Source of the DNA: Serilophus lunatus
Lineage: Eukaryota; Chordata; Aves; Passeriformes; Eurylaimidae
Reading direction: 5' to 3'
DNA: 64,000 bases
Assembly: GCA_013399895.1 (NCBI GenBank)
Contig: VXBA01005459.1
Location: 924,258-988,257, forward strand
Shown here: piece by piece, positions 53,434-64,000 of the stretch
Layout: each line of letters starts with the position of its first letter
Numbering within the stretch: position 1 is the stretch's first letter
The notes under the pieces: generated by a model
What the model was told of the DNA's origin: nothing
Database searches by the model: none
The model's input: only the letters and a program-made list of their open reading frames with translations
Translations under genes and position numbers: made by a program

Positions 53434-54260
53434 CGTCCTTGCGGGCGGAGCGAAGCGCCGGGCGCCTCCGGCAGCGACCGAGTCTCGGCCCCGCTCCAGC
53501 CGCCGGCGCGGCCCGTCCAGCGCCGCTCGCCCCGCGAACACGCTGCGCTCTGAGAGCGGCGGCCCCGCTCCGGACGGAGCTCCGCGAACCAGCAAAACCC
53601 CGCCCTGCGCCTCCGAGCCGCCAATGGGCACCCGCGGGGGGCGAGGCCGCCGTGCCCGACTGGGCAGAGCGGTGTGTCACTCACACAAGTTCCAAGAGGG
53701 AACACGGCTCCCCCTCCTTTTTTCCCGTGGCCGTTCGACAGGTTGCGGGGGACAAGGCGCCGGGAGAGCTGAGCCCTTGGCGAGCGGGAACGGGGGTGCG
53801 GCGGGCAAGGATCGCCCTGCCGGCAGCCGCCACGGGAAGGGCGCCGCGGCCCTCCAGGAGCCCTCCCGCTGGGGGGAGGGCGGTGCTGGTTGCCCGCACC
53901 GGAGGAGCGCACCCCCGCTAGCCCCGGGAGCCGCGGGACCGCCGCCGCCCTCCCTGCGCTGCGCTTCCCCCTCCCGCCGGGCTTCCGAGGCCAGAACTAG
54001 AGCCGGGCTGACCCCGCGGCATCGCCGGGGGAGGGATCGGGATTCCCCTCCCTTTCGGGGTGCGGGGCGCCGGCGCCGCCCGAGTCCCGTGGGTCCCGAG
54101 AGCCGAACCCGGATAACGGGGAACGGGGGAGCTCGGAAGGTGCCCGGGGAAAACGTGGTGCATAACACGAAGGCAAGCGCCCGGGACGGTGTGGAGTCCT
54201 GCGCGCGGCGGCGTGCGGACCTGCCTGGCCGCACCGCCGCTCTGTGCGCCAGGGAAAGAA
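52560..54260. promoter_or_regulatory. CpG island over the FREM2 start and promoter
   Basis: This block is extremely GC- and CpG-rich, in contrast to AT-rich flanks on both sides. It covers the first ~290 codons of FREM2 and about 830 bp upstream of ATG 53433. The many long open frames here on both strands are by-products of the base composition. The edges are estimated by eye. Vertebrate CpG islands of this kind usually mark the promoter, which fits FREM2 transcription to the left. Confidence 0.85.
53598..53625 (-). promoter_or_regulatory. GC box and inverted CCAAT box upstream of FREM2
   Basis: The minus strand reads GGGCGGGG (53605-53598), an SP1-type GC box, about 170 bp upstream of ATG 53433. 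A CCAAT box at 53621-53625 on the plus strand reads ATTGG in the FREM2 direction. Paired GC and CCAAT boxes are typical of TATA-less CpG promoters. If they are functional, transcription starts between about 53590 and 53433, which would exclude the alternative ATG at 53631. The motifs are seen; the function is inferred. Confidence 0.45.
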
Positions 54261-57200
54261 TGGATAAATATCCTCGGGGCCAAACCCATCAGTTAATATC
54301 CAGTTTCACTCCTTGGAGGTGACTACTCACAGCAGCGGGTGAATGAAAGAAAGCTTCGCAGTATTTCTGCCACCTTGTGCCTTTAGTTAAAAACACATTT
54401 GTAAGAGCCCGAGCTTGCAGGAGTTCCTTACCTTTTAAAAATCCTGATAGCAGGCTCTGAGTTGTGATTCATTGTCTCTCACAGTTGCTAAAATTCTTTC
54501 ATATTAATGAAATGTCTGTTTTTTAAAGAGGTTTCTAATAATACAAAAGTGAAAAATACTACGAAGAGAGAGTCAAAGGCAACCCAGCGCTATTTGGAAA
54601 TTACTTAAGTAAATTTGTGACTCCTTTTAAAATGATCTTTTAAGACACCCTTCAGAGCAACTTTGTGGCATGTGATCTTGTTTGTGCGGAAAACTTGAAT
54701 ATAGAATTTGAATTTTGCAAGTTTGGGCACATTTACATTTAAATGTTCTTTCCAAGAACTAATTCAGCTTGAGTAGGGGGAGATCAGTGGACATCTACAC
54801 CCAGTTCTACAACGCTGGATTATTTTAATTTATGAGATTATTGATATTCTGTTATTTACATACCTGTGTAATACTGCCAAAAGCAATTTAGTTAGTTAAA
54901 TAAGTCTGTACAGAATTCTGGACTTGGGTGCTGCTGCAGGAGGTAGTAATTCTAGAAGTTAGATACTCAGCAAGTTCAGTAACGCTAATACTGGTTTTCT
55001 ACCCTTATGAGGCAGTCACCCTGGATTTCAGCAAATTAATGTCTTATTTCTAAACCTCAAAGGAGGATGTTTCACTATGAAAAGTTTAGTCCCAGGACCA
55101 AAGATCCCATAGTATCAGTGTATCTTCTTGTCAGAGATCACAGTATTCAGGTTGGAGTGATTGGAATTGCCCAGATATAATGATCTGGTGTCAAGTCCTG
55201 GGCTCTGTTTTAAAACAAATGAGTTTTAAAAAAGCCAACAACCACCAAACAACCAAAATCAAATGACCCACAACAGAGGCTTGAGGCTCTGCCTGCAAGA
55301 TCACAAATAGTTTAAATAATTGATTTAAATTATTAACTTATTATTGTATTTGCAAATTTACTAGAGTAAAATGAAGAACCAATGCCTAGTAGGAATCTTC
55401 ACATTTATTCACTTCAGGGGAGAAAGATTTTCGTTCTTTCAAATTTCCCCTTTTGCAGAGTTTGCCGTTGAAACCATGGTTATGTGCATATATGTTGTGT
55501 GGAGAAGGACTTAGTGAAAAAGAGTAATAAGCGACTTACAAATAGTATCTAGGTTTTTTATTTGTTGTTCTAGCAGAGGAAAAAAAATCAAGGTATCAAA
55601 TAAAAAATGCACCTTTCCCCCCCCAGTTTTTAGTATTCTTCAACTGTTAAATATAACAGGTAAACACGTCTCCAAAATTTTCTCTTTACTGATGATATGT
55701 TTTGAACCATGTCTGTAACAGACATATTTGTTATGATATATAAGTATATATTTGTTATGATATATCAATATTTGTTGTGATGTTTATTAGAAGATCATAT
55801 CCAGAACATCTCTTTTCAATAAGTAAAGAAAGTTAGGGAAATATAATAGATTGAAAGAATAGCTTTTGAGATACATGTGTTGAAAGCGAATGGAGAAGGG
55901 CATTGCAACAATTAAATTTTTGAGATATTTAGAAGTTTCTGAAAATAAACATAATTAAAAAGTAGTAAAGGGATGGGATTGGCCCATCTTTCACACAGAA
56001 AATTCTTATTTTCTGCAGGCACATGTCTAGTTCTTTGACTTCTGTTATCTCTATCACCAAGTAGTAAATTTCCATGTACAAACAGCAGAAGTCCTCTTTA
56101 TTTTTAACAGTTGCTGTCTTGTCAAACAAGTCAGTGACCTCTTGTGCCACAGTCCAAGTATGAAGTGCAAGACTAGCTTTATTTCTTCATCATTTCACAG
56201 CTCAACATAAGATATTAAAATGCTCCGGATTATAGAGTTAGTAAGAATTTTGAATGGGTTTTCCTTGGCTTGTGCAATCGCTTGTGTTCAAATCGTACTT
56301 GAAAAAAAATTCATCTTGGCTGTTTTGATTTAACGACATAGCTGTAAATCCAGAGCATTTTCCTACCAATTGTCTCTCAAGTCAGTGTGACAAATAACAA
56401 GTCCATTGATCTTTTAAAATAAATTCTTGATGAATAAAGGGACTGGAATTTACCAGGGAAAAAAAAAATCTGCATGTCTTATGGTACTTATATTTCCAGT
56501 CTAAATAGAAACAGGAAGCTTTAAGAAGACCTCATTTAACATAGCAATTAAAAAAAAAGTGTCTTCATGGAAATCCTGTGACGAATATTTCTTCTGAAAT
56601 AAATTACCTATGACATGCAGCAGGATAAACATGTATTTTAAGGTTTTTTTATTCAAAAAATGAGTGCAAATCTGTTTTAAATGCAACTTTTCCTGAGGCT
56701 TCTGGTTGTGATGTCAGATCGCAGATTAACATTCCTTGTTGAAACCTATACAACTCAGAATTCTAATGCAAAACAAACTGAAAGTTACTGCTCATGGAAG
56801 TCACCATAAAAATATGTAGTTATCAAAGACTGCCCTCTGTTGATAGTAAAATTGAAATAACTTTGATTATTAAATACTGGGAAAGGAGACTACATATGGC
56901 ATACAAATATTAGTGGTTTTTTGCATTTTCCAAATATATAGTGAGTGTATTTCATAACTTACAAGTGCAAAAACATATGCCATCTCTTACCAATGTGTAT
57001 TTACTATTTTGCCAAGGAAGTTAGAAGAGCAGGGGGAGAGGATGGAAACAGCAAACGAGATTCATGGGAGCAATGTAGAAGCAAGGTCTATAGTATCTAC
57101 TGTGGCACAGAGAAAATTTTTATCATTCACAGTATGTCAATTGGTGTACAAACATCAAAGAACAATCCTATATAGTCAGCTGAAACAGAGTAAAAATTTG

Positions 57201-60200
57201 AAAGATTTATGTTAGCCAACTGAGAGACTTTCAGTTCCTGCTGTGTGTTGCTGTACTTAACCAGCAACCTTTTTTGTTGCTTCCATACTCTCTTTATTGT
57301 CTTGTTTCATCACTGAATTGTTGCACAACTGGCTATTTATAAATTATAGAGAATAGTTTTTTGCCTGGGTATATGCAACAGTATTGCTAAACTGTTACTC
57401 TCAGTGATCCTCTTTCTGCCAGGTGTCTCAAGAGGCAGATAGCTGACTGAGGAATCATTTCTGAGATGATCTTCTTTACCGTCACATTCTGTAAATGTGG
57501 CATGTTTCTAAAGTTCTTAGACTTTTGTCTAAGTACCTCATGATGTTTCTTCTGCTCCACTAATTGTTTTCACCTGCCTGGCACTGGAGTCGTGCCCACC
57601 CTCCATGTCTGTAGTGCTACTTTTGTTTTGGCTTTGGCTCTTTGAAAACCTACTTTTCCAGTCATCTTTCTTCGGGCTCCTTCCTACTTTAGATCCCACT
57701 TTAGAAGCAATGTGTTTTTCTTTACAATTTTTTTTCTCTTCTTTGTGGAAAACATTAATGGCAGAAGGAGCCGGGATCACATGGTGCTAGAGTTAAGGTC
57801 ACTCTGCTGATGGTGTAATGTTCTTGACTGAATAGAAAATGAGAGAGAATCAAATTCTAGTTTTCATAGAGCTGCTTGTGAGTCTACACGTTTGATTTCT
57901 GTATTAAGATATGAGTTTAAAATGTAGGAGATCATTCTAGCACAGATGTTAAAGGAGGTTGAGGTGAAACACTTTGGAATAGTCCATTCCTTTACTGACA
58001 ACACATTAGTATCTGACTGGTAGTGGCAGTGTTCTGTTTTGATTTTAGGGTTACCCCCTTAAATAGCAAAAGAAGGCTTGTACATAAAAGTAATAGCTTT
58101 TAATGGATTTAACAGAAATTGCTACCAAAACAAAAATAGAAAAGCCTTTGACCACATAAGCCTATCTTACCTCCTGGCCTGCCATAGAAATAGAGTATTA
58201 AGAATATTTGCCCAAAATTAATTTTCTTATGATAAGTCTGTGAAGTAATTTGAGAGAGAAGTTGGGCAGTTCCTGTAGAATGCAGCCTTGTTTGCTGAAA
58301 TTCACAAGATGATCTTCCTCCATCATGGGTTACAGTGGTTAATCATTTTCTGTATGTTTCATGTTTAGCTGAAAGATAAATGGTGAGAAGGAACTGTATT
58401 GAACCAAGTACTCACATCATATGAAGGTAGTTCAAAGAATCAATCCATTTTTCTCTGGAGGAGTGAGACTTTTATAACATGAGCATGATATTACTGTTTT
58501 CAAAACATTTGCAGCAATAGCTAGACATTTGTTACTATCTTTTTCATGTGTTTTGGAAATCTGCTGGTCTTATGGAAGGAGGTATATTTGTCTGTGTGTG
58601 AGTTAATTGATGAAAACAGTGCAGTAATTCTGCATCTGACAGATAATTATATTTAGCAATAATATTTGGAATAATTTTAATTTATCTGAGCCAAGATGCT
58701 GGTGTTTGCCTATTAATAGAACTTTTTCTATCAACTGAATATTTCTTATACACACCTATACTATAAACATGACATACTGTGCATTTTATATAGTATACAG
58801 TCATATTCCACCACAAAGACTGTTAAACTGGGTCCAGAACCGCAGTCAAACAAGCTGTCAGGTATCCCCAAACTGAATGCTTTAAATAATTCAGGATACT
58901 GTGGTATGTGACATAAAATGAAACAAAATTCTTTTGAAGAATGATCCTGCCATCTCTGTGCTGACTTTGGATAACTATTAAAATTGCATATCAAAGGCTG
59001 AAGAAACTGCAGTTTAATCACGTAACATTACCTTCACTGTAATTTTTTCCCTACTGTCTTATAAGAGAAATTTTAGTCAATCTTTGCAGCTTTGGTTGTC
59101 ATAACAAAACCACCCCACACAGGCAGTTTCATTGTATCAAACAGTATCACTGCCAAATACACATTTTCCTGTGATTGTAAACTAGTGGCCTTTATGTTAA
59201 ACAGCAATGGGCTAGAAAGTAAATGAGAACTAAGCCTTAAGATTGTGAAATGGACAAGAAACAGCATCCCCCCCTCCTTTTTCATATCCAAGTCGTGATG
59301 TCAACCACTTGCTCTGTTTCCTTTCTCCATAGCAGTTTCCCAAAGTTAGCCTATGTTAACTTTACTCCCATTTTACACACAGCTGGAGAAAATACATGGA
59401 CTTCTTAACCTTTTGGGTCTGATAGTGTGACTTCCACTCAAACCTCTAATTGTCTTCAATGAGTTTTGCCAAGGTAAGAATCTCAGTCATCTTAAAATAT
59501 GACAGGTGAAGGTTTTATTAATATGCAAATCATATGGTCGTAGATGTCTGTCCACCTGCATAAATATTAAAATTCAGCAGTTTTGTAGCTTTGCAGGTTG
59601 ATTTCCAAGCATTCCTGTAAAATAGTTTCAAACCAATTCTCCAGAATTGTATTAATTTTCAAATGAACCATGAATTAGTGTCAACAGGAACTATTCTGGA
59701 GAAATAAGTATAGAACTTGTAGATTAAACTGATTTTACCTTGCTAGTATTTCACATGTTCATACAGACAAAGCCCAGCAGTTAGCAAGTAAGAATCCAAA
59801 TTTCAGGTTACATTGCATTTTAGAGGGAAGATTTTTGAAGGCATGGATAAGCACTTGGTGCCTAACTTTGTCTTCCAAGTGACATAGGCATTAGCTGGAA
59901 GTTGGTTGACAGCTAGGATTTGTGTTTGGAGAAAAATATTTGCAGCACCACCAGAGTACAGCTCTCAGAGAAAGGATGGACCATACACACACCACAGATC
60001 GAGATACGCAACAGGCTGCCCTTAAACAGAACACAAAAAAACCCCCAAAATTGGACAAGGTAGTTTCATATTTGCCATCTCAATATGTATGTGTAAAGTG
60101 TGAGAGGCAGCATACTATCACCTAAGCTGAATGATCCTTTGGTCCATTCCCCCTTTTAACTTACATTTTGTAGTAAAATGAGTTTATGGCATTTTAGTAA

Positions 60201-62487
60201 AGAGGGAGTCTTTAAATATGCATTCAATAAACTCACATGAAACCAGTGTTGTGTGTTGTTTCTCATTCCTTTGGACATAAAAAGGCTGCACTCAGGCCCA
60301 TTATTTTTGGTGTCTGACTTAGACCTTTCCCTTTTCTTCCTCCATTGACAGTATGTTAGACTAGGGTCTATCAGCCCCAGTAGAAGGAGATTTGAATCAC
60401 TTATTGTTGTATTGATAATAGAAATTAAGAAATTTCTGACAGCAGTCATACATACACCATGCCACAGAGAGGCTCCTCTGATAAAAAGAGAGGTGGAGTT
60501 TAGAGGCATCTTATCCTGTGGAAGATGTTTAAGAAGTGCTTATGTCCTTCCATTCCTGCTCTGGGAAGGTTTACATTCTTGGCATAGACTAGGTGCTTAA
60601 TTCCTAAACTTGCAAAATTAAATGTGATAAATGCCACTCTATTACGAGAAATTTGAAAGCTCAGAGCATTTTGCCTCCAGGGCGTCTATTTTTAAATTAT
60701 TTAAGAAAAAATAATTTCCAGAAGTTCTGCCACTTCATATGTACTCATATTCCTGAAGAAGCTAAGCCTTTTCTTAAGCATCTTTAGGCTTGCATGTGAT
60801 GCTCTTTAATTCTCTGATATGGAATGGAATCCAAAGCCTAGGTGTTGCAGCATGTTCAAAGGCTGGGTCTGTGACCTTTAAGATTTCAGAGTAGCTTGTT
60901 TACAAGAAAGTAAAAACAGTTAACTATCAGTTTCAAAACATTGCCCACCGTTGTGATGTCTCTGCATAACATGGAAAACCAAATTAATCCCTGACGCATC
61001 CAATGGGAGTATATTTGGGTAAATGGGCTCAAAACAGAGCAAACAGTATTTTGCAGTGAGAGTTTCTGGACCTGCTTAATGACTGAACACACAACATGCG
61101 CAGCTACCTTCCCCACTTTTAAAAGCAGTAAGCTATAAAACTTCTTGTCTTCAAAAAAACCTATTTGCCATTAACAGCTCAACTAGCAAACACACTCACC
61201 AAATGAGGGATGGGGTCAGAGGCCACCAGTACCTGACCCACCATAACGTTTACTCTTGCTACAGCATGTAAATCTACAGCTGAGCAGGTAAATCAAGATC
61301 TTCTTCAGAGGCGACACAACAACATTGCCAATTGCCTTAGATAGCTAAATAAGTATTTGCAGATAGATAAGTTTAGTATTTGCAGTGTTTAGGCTATTTC
61401 CAGCTATATTAGAGGAAATAGAGTTGGCAGCTTTATTTGAAAGATTCTCAGCTGTAGGTGTATGTGGTTGGTACACATGCTCGATCCATAGTTCTCAGAT
61501 GTTTTTCAGATCTGTCATCATCAGGCCTCCTATGTTCACTGTATTTCTATAAACTGTGCTGGGACGTTTATGGGGGATGTCTGCTTGACATCCATCCTGT
61601 GATCACCCTGAACCTAAATGAGCACCTTTGAATCTTTGCACCGTTTACAGACATGGCAGATTTCCCTGTTACTGTTTAAACCCTTGGTCTTTAGTATTTG
61701 CTCATAGGCCTTACAGCTTTTATTTTTCTTTTTTAAACCATGTGTTCAGAACCAATTATGGAGTAAATCCCACACTGAAGGTCCAAATGAGCACTAAACA
61801 CATCATATATATCCATAGGAGAATTCTCCTTCCTTTGAGTCTCTTACCTATGAAATAATTTGAATTAACCAAAATCCTCACAAAGCAAATCACCATTTCT
61901 GCATGCAGTATTCCAGGCCATTCATTTATATAACAAACTTAATCACTGTAATGTGTTACCCTCCAAAACATGTCTAGGTTTAGATTTGCTTTTCTGCTCC
62001 TTGCTATAGGCTGATAAGAGGTCAGTAATGAACAAAACACAATGTTGCCATGAGTGGTCATTTTTAGTTCAGAACCCATTTAAATGCCCTAGAAAGTTTA
62101 TATTATTTTGTCTAATAAAGTATTTTGGACTTGTGGAAGTTAAATTTCTTCTACAATTTTCACTTATATTTCTCAAGTCTGAAACTGTCTAAGAATTTTC
62201 TCATATAGCTTTTTCTGTGACTACACCAGGACTTCTCAGTGGTGAAGTTTTCATTGGAGAAGCAAATATGTTTCTTTCTCAGATCTGAAAGCAGCCAGTC
62301 CAGAATATTGTGAAACAATGGAAGCAAAAGCATATGTACTGAAAAAAGTTGCCCAAACATATGCAGAAATAACATAATCCCTATAGATCTCTCTATAATA
62401 TAAAGTGTCGCTGATCATAGATCATCCACCATAAATATTTTCTTGTTACTGCTTTTATGTAAAAGTGTCCTGGACAGGTAGTAAGTG
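54261..62487. other. Intergenic region upstream of FREM2
   Basis: AT-rich sequence beyond the CpG island. I see a short tandem repeat at 55724-55785 and two minus-strand open frames of protein-like composition (55929-56186 and 57538-57786), treated as findings. No CR1 or LTR was recognised between the island and the solo LTR, an unusually repeat-poor stretch for this window. Confidence 0.5.
55724..55785. repeat. AT-rich tandem repeat, about 20-24 bp period
   Basis: ATATTTGTTATGATATAT recurs: the ATATTTG core starts at 55724, 55748 and 55768, and the third copy is diverged (TTGTGATG). Confidence 0.8.
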
Positions 62488-62492
62488 ATATG
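62488..62492. repeat. Left target-site duplication (ATATG) of the solo LTR
   Basis: ATATG directly precedes the LTR 5' TG and is repeated exactly after its 3' CA. Confidence 0.9.
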
Positions 62493-63587
62493 TGTATTGG
62501 TTTTTCTGTGGCCAGGTTTTGGTGGCAGTGGGGGGGGGCTGAGGGAGAGGCTTCTTCGAGAAGCTACTGGAAGTTTCCCCCATGCCCAGGCTGGGCCCGC
62601 TGCTGGCCAAGGCCAGGCCAATCAGTAGTTGACAGAACGCCTCTGTGATAACATATTTAAGAAGGAAGAAGAAAAAAAAAAGCTGGTAGGAGATGAAGAT
62701 GGCTGCCGGAGAGGAGCAGGGTGAGAGCCTGTGAGCAACAACACAGACACCAAGGTCAGTGGAGAAGGAGGGGGAGGAGATGCTCCTGGCGCCGGAGCTA
62801 AGATCCAGCTGCAGCCCATGGGGAAGACCATGGGGAAGCAGCTGTCCCCCTGCAGCCCATGGAGGACCACAGGAGTGCAGAGATCCACCTGTAGCCCGTG
62901 GAGGAGCCACGCCGGAGCAGGTGGATGCTGGGGAAGGCTGTAGCCCGTGGGAGACCCAAAGTGGAGCTGGGTCCTGGCAGGGGACTGTAGCCTGTGGGGA
63001 GAGGAGCCCACTTGGAGTAGGATTCTCCTGTTAGGATGCGTGGCTCGTGGGGCCCACGCTGGAGCAGCCTGTGCTTAAGAGACTACACCCTGTGGAATTT
63101 TCAACCATGCGGCAGCAGTCTGTGAAAGGCTGCTGCCCATGGGATGGACTCTCGCCGGAGCAGTTTGTGAGAGGAACTGTATCCTGTGAGGGATGGGACC
63201 CCATGGAATGTGGCTGGAAGGACTCTTCTCCCCAAGCAGTGGCTGAGAACAGCAGCTGACCACAGCAACACCTCCCCCCCACCTTGCCTTTTCCCTTGAC
63301 CGCTGCGGGAGAATAGGTTGGATGTAAGAAGGAAGGGGTGGGGGGTAAGAGGTGTCTCTTATTGTCTCTCACTCTTAGCTCTGATCTTGTTAGTAATAAA
63401 CCTGACTATCATTCCCACATGGTGTCTTGTTTTGCCTGTGATGGTGATTAAGAAAGAATTTGCTGTAGTCCTTATCATGAATAACGAAACCTCTCGTTAT
63501 ATTCTCTCTCCTCTATAGCTGGGCAAAGGGGAGTGAGAAGGTGGCTGTAGTGGGCCCCTGGCACTCAGCCCGGGTTAAACCACTACA
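62493..63587 (+). mobile_element. Solo LTR of an avian endogenous retrovirus (ERVL-like)
   Basis: The element starts TGTATTGG and ends ACCACTACA, giving TG...CA termini. It is flanked by the identical 5-bp sequence ATATG (62488-62492 and 63588-63592), a target-site duplication of the length usual for ERVL-type elements. It is 1095 bp long. TATTTAA at 62654-62660 is a possible TATA box and AATAAA at 63395-63400 a poly(A) signal, so orientation is plus. A GC-rich middle carries reiterated copies of a CTGYAGCCCRTGG motif. No gag, pol or env sequence lies beside it, so it is a solo LTR left by recombination. The opening bases resemble LTRs I associate with passerine and other neoavian genomes; the exact family needs a library search. 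Confidence 0.93.
62809..62997 (+). repeat. Degenerate minisatellite inside the solo LTR
   Basis: Five copies of a core close to CTGYAGCCCRTGGRG start near 62809, 62850, 62889, 62938 and 62984, so the unit is about 39-49 bp. Weaker copies (CTGCTGCCCATGG, CTGTATCCTGTGA) continue to about 63190. The array lies between the LTR's TATA-like box and its poly(A) signal. Confidence 0.75.
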
Positions 63588-63592
63588 ATATG
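63588..63592. repeat. Right target-site duplication (ATATG) of the solo LTR
   Basis: This is the exact copy of 62488-62492, directly after the terminal ACTACA of the LTR. Confidence 0.9.
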
Positions 63593-64000
63593 CCATGAAG
63601 ATTTTGAGTCTTTATGGTCTGTTTATTTTAAGAAAGATGTAAAGCTTTTGATATATACAAATAGACTAGTGATTGGAGCACTTTCTCAGGAAACACTGGA
63701 GGTGGATTTTGGGCTTTTGACAGTCAAAAGAGGACTTAAAATGTTTCTTCCACTTACCTGAACTGCCAGGCTAGTGAACAGTTTTTTCTGTCTTCCCAGT
63801 AAAGCTAGACTAGCAAGGGACCCAATGAAAGGAAGGTCTACTTACCGTCGTATCTAATGACTGAAGACTCCTCTTCCTGGACCTTAGCCCTGAAAAGACA
63901 CAGGAAGTAAAATACAAATACACTTTGGAGCTTTTCTTACTATGTACTTCACAAAACCCACCAATTCCCTTAAAGTGAGCATACTCCCACAGGATAGCCT
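63593..64000. other. Flank right of the solo LTR
   Basis: Unique-looking sequence with one exon-like minus-strand segment at 63846-63889. No other feature seen. Confidence 0.5.
63846..63889 (-). other. Candidate 44-nt exon, gene unknown
   Basis: On the minus strand, CTTCCTGTGTCTTTTCAG (pyrimidine-rich acceptor) precedes 44 nt followed by the consensus donor GACG|GTAAGT. One frame is fully open and reads AKVQEEESSVIRYD with a base left over on each side; the first frame has an early stop and the third is also open. I do not recognise the peptide. It could be a coding exon of a gene upstream of FREM2, a non-coding RNA exon, an alternative FREM2 5' exon, or chance. Confidence 0.3.

Noticed and set aside
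52687..53553. 288-codon plus-strand frame
   Set aside because: It lies antisense to FREM2 exon 1 inside the CpG island. Long stop-free frames are expected there, and the sequence is low in complexity (A, R, G, Q, H).
53624..54322. 232-codon plus-strand frame and overlapping minus frames in the CpG island
   Set aside because: GC-rich compositional open frames. A divergent transcript is possible but the translated sequence is not protein-like.
62455..63372. Several frames of 60-150 codons on both strands
   Set aside because: All lie inside the solo LTR. They have repeat-derived composition and no gag, pol or env similarity.
1..64000. CRISPR arrays, operons, prophage or mobile defence systems
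   Set aside because: No regularly spaced repeats or prokaryote-style gene clusters. The window is vertebrate intronic and intergenic DNA.

Overview
The window looks like nuclear DNA of a bird. It carries many CR1 LINE 3' ends in both orientations, avian ERV LTRs, and a vertebrate gene with GT-AG introns and a CpG-island promoter. The LTR at the right end is a type I associate with passerine and other neoavian genomes; I cannot name the species.

The only protein-coding gene I can support is FREM2 (FRAS1-related extracellular matrix protein 2), on the minus strand. Its very large first coding exon (48285-53433) encodes a signal peptide, a conserved N-terminal region and eleven complete CSPG repeats plus most of a twelfth. 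Exon 2 (45998-46087, 90 nt) finishes the twelfth repeat, and the splice phase is preserved (phase 1 on both sides). The Calx-beta domains, transmembrane segment and cytoplasmic tail must lie left of position 1. A CpG island (about 52560-54260) covers the start of exon 1 and the presumed promoter.

Layout: 1-45997 is most simply FREM2 intron 2, AT-rich, with at least seven CR1 copies, two LTR remnants and simple repeats. 46088-48284 is intron 1. 54261-62487 is upstream intergenic sequence with little recognisable content. 62493-63587 is a full-length solo LTR with a perfect 5-bp target-site duplication. 63593-64000 contains one exon-like 44-nt minus-strand segment of unknown ownership.

Two CR1 copies (28475-29605 and 36549-38310) keep ORF2 coding remnants but both lack the reverse-transcriptase core. 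I found no operon, defence system, CRISPR array, tRNA or rRNA, and nothing I would call a new biological system. The most useful leads are the unassigned exon-like segments upstream of FREM2 and the structure of the solo LTR.
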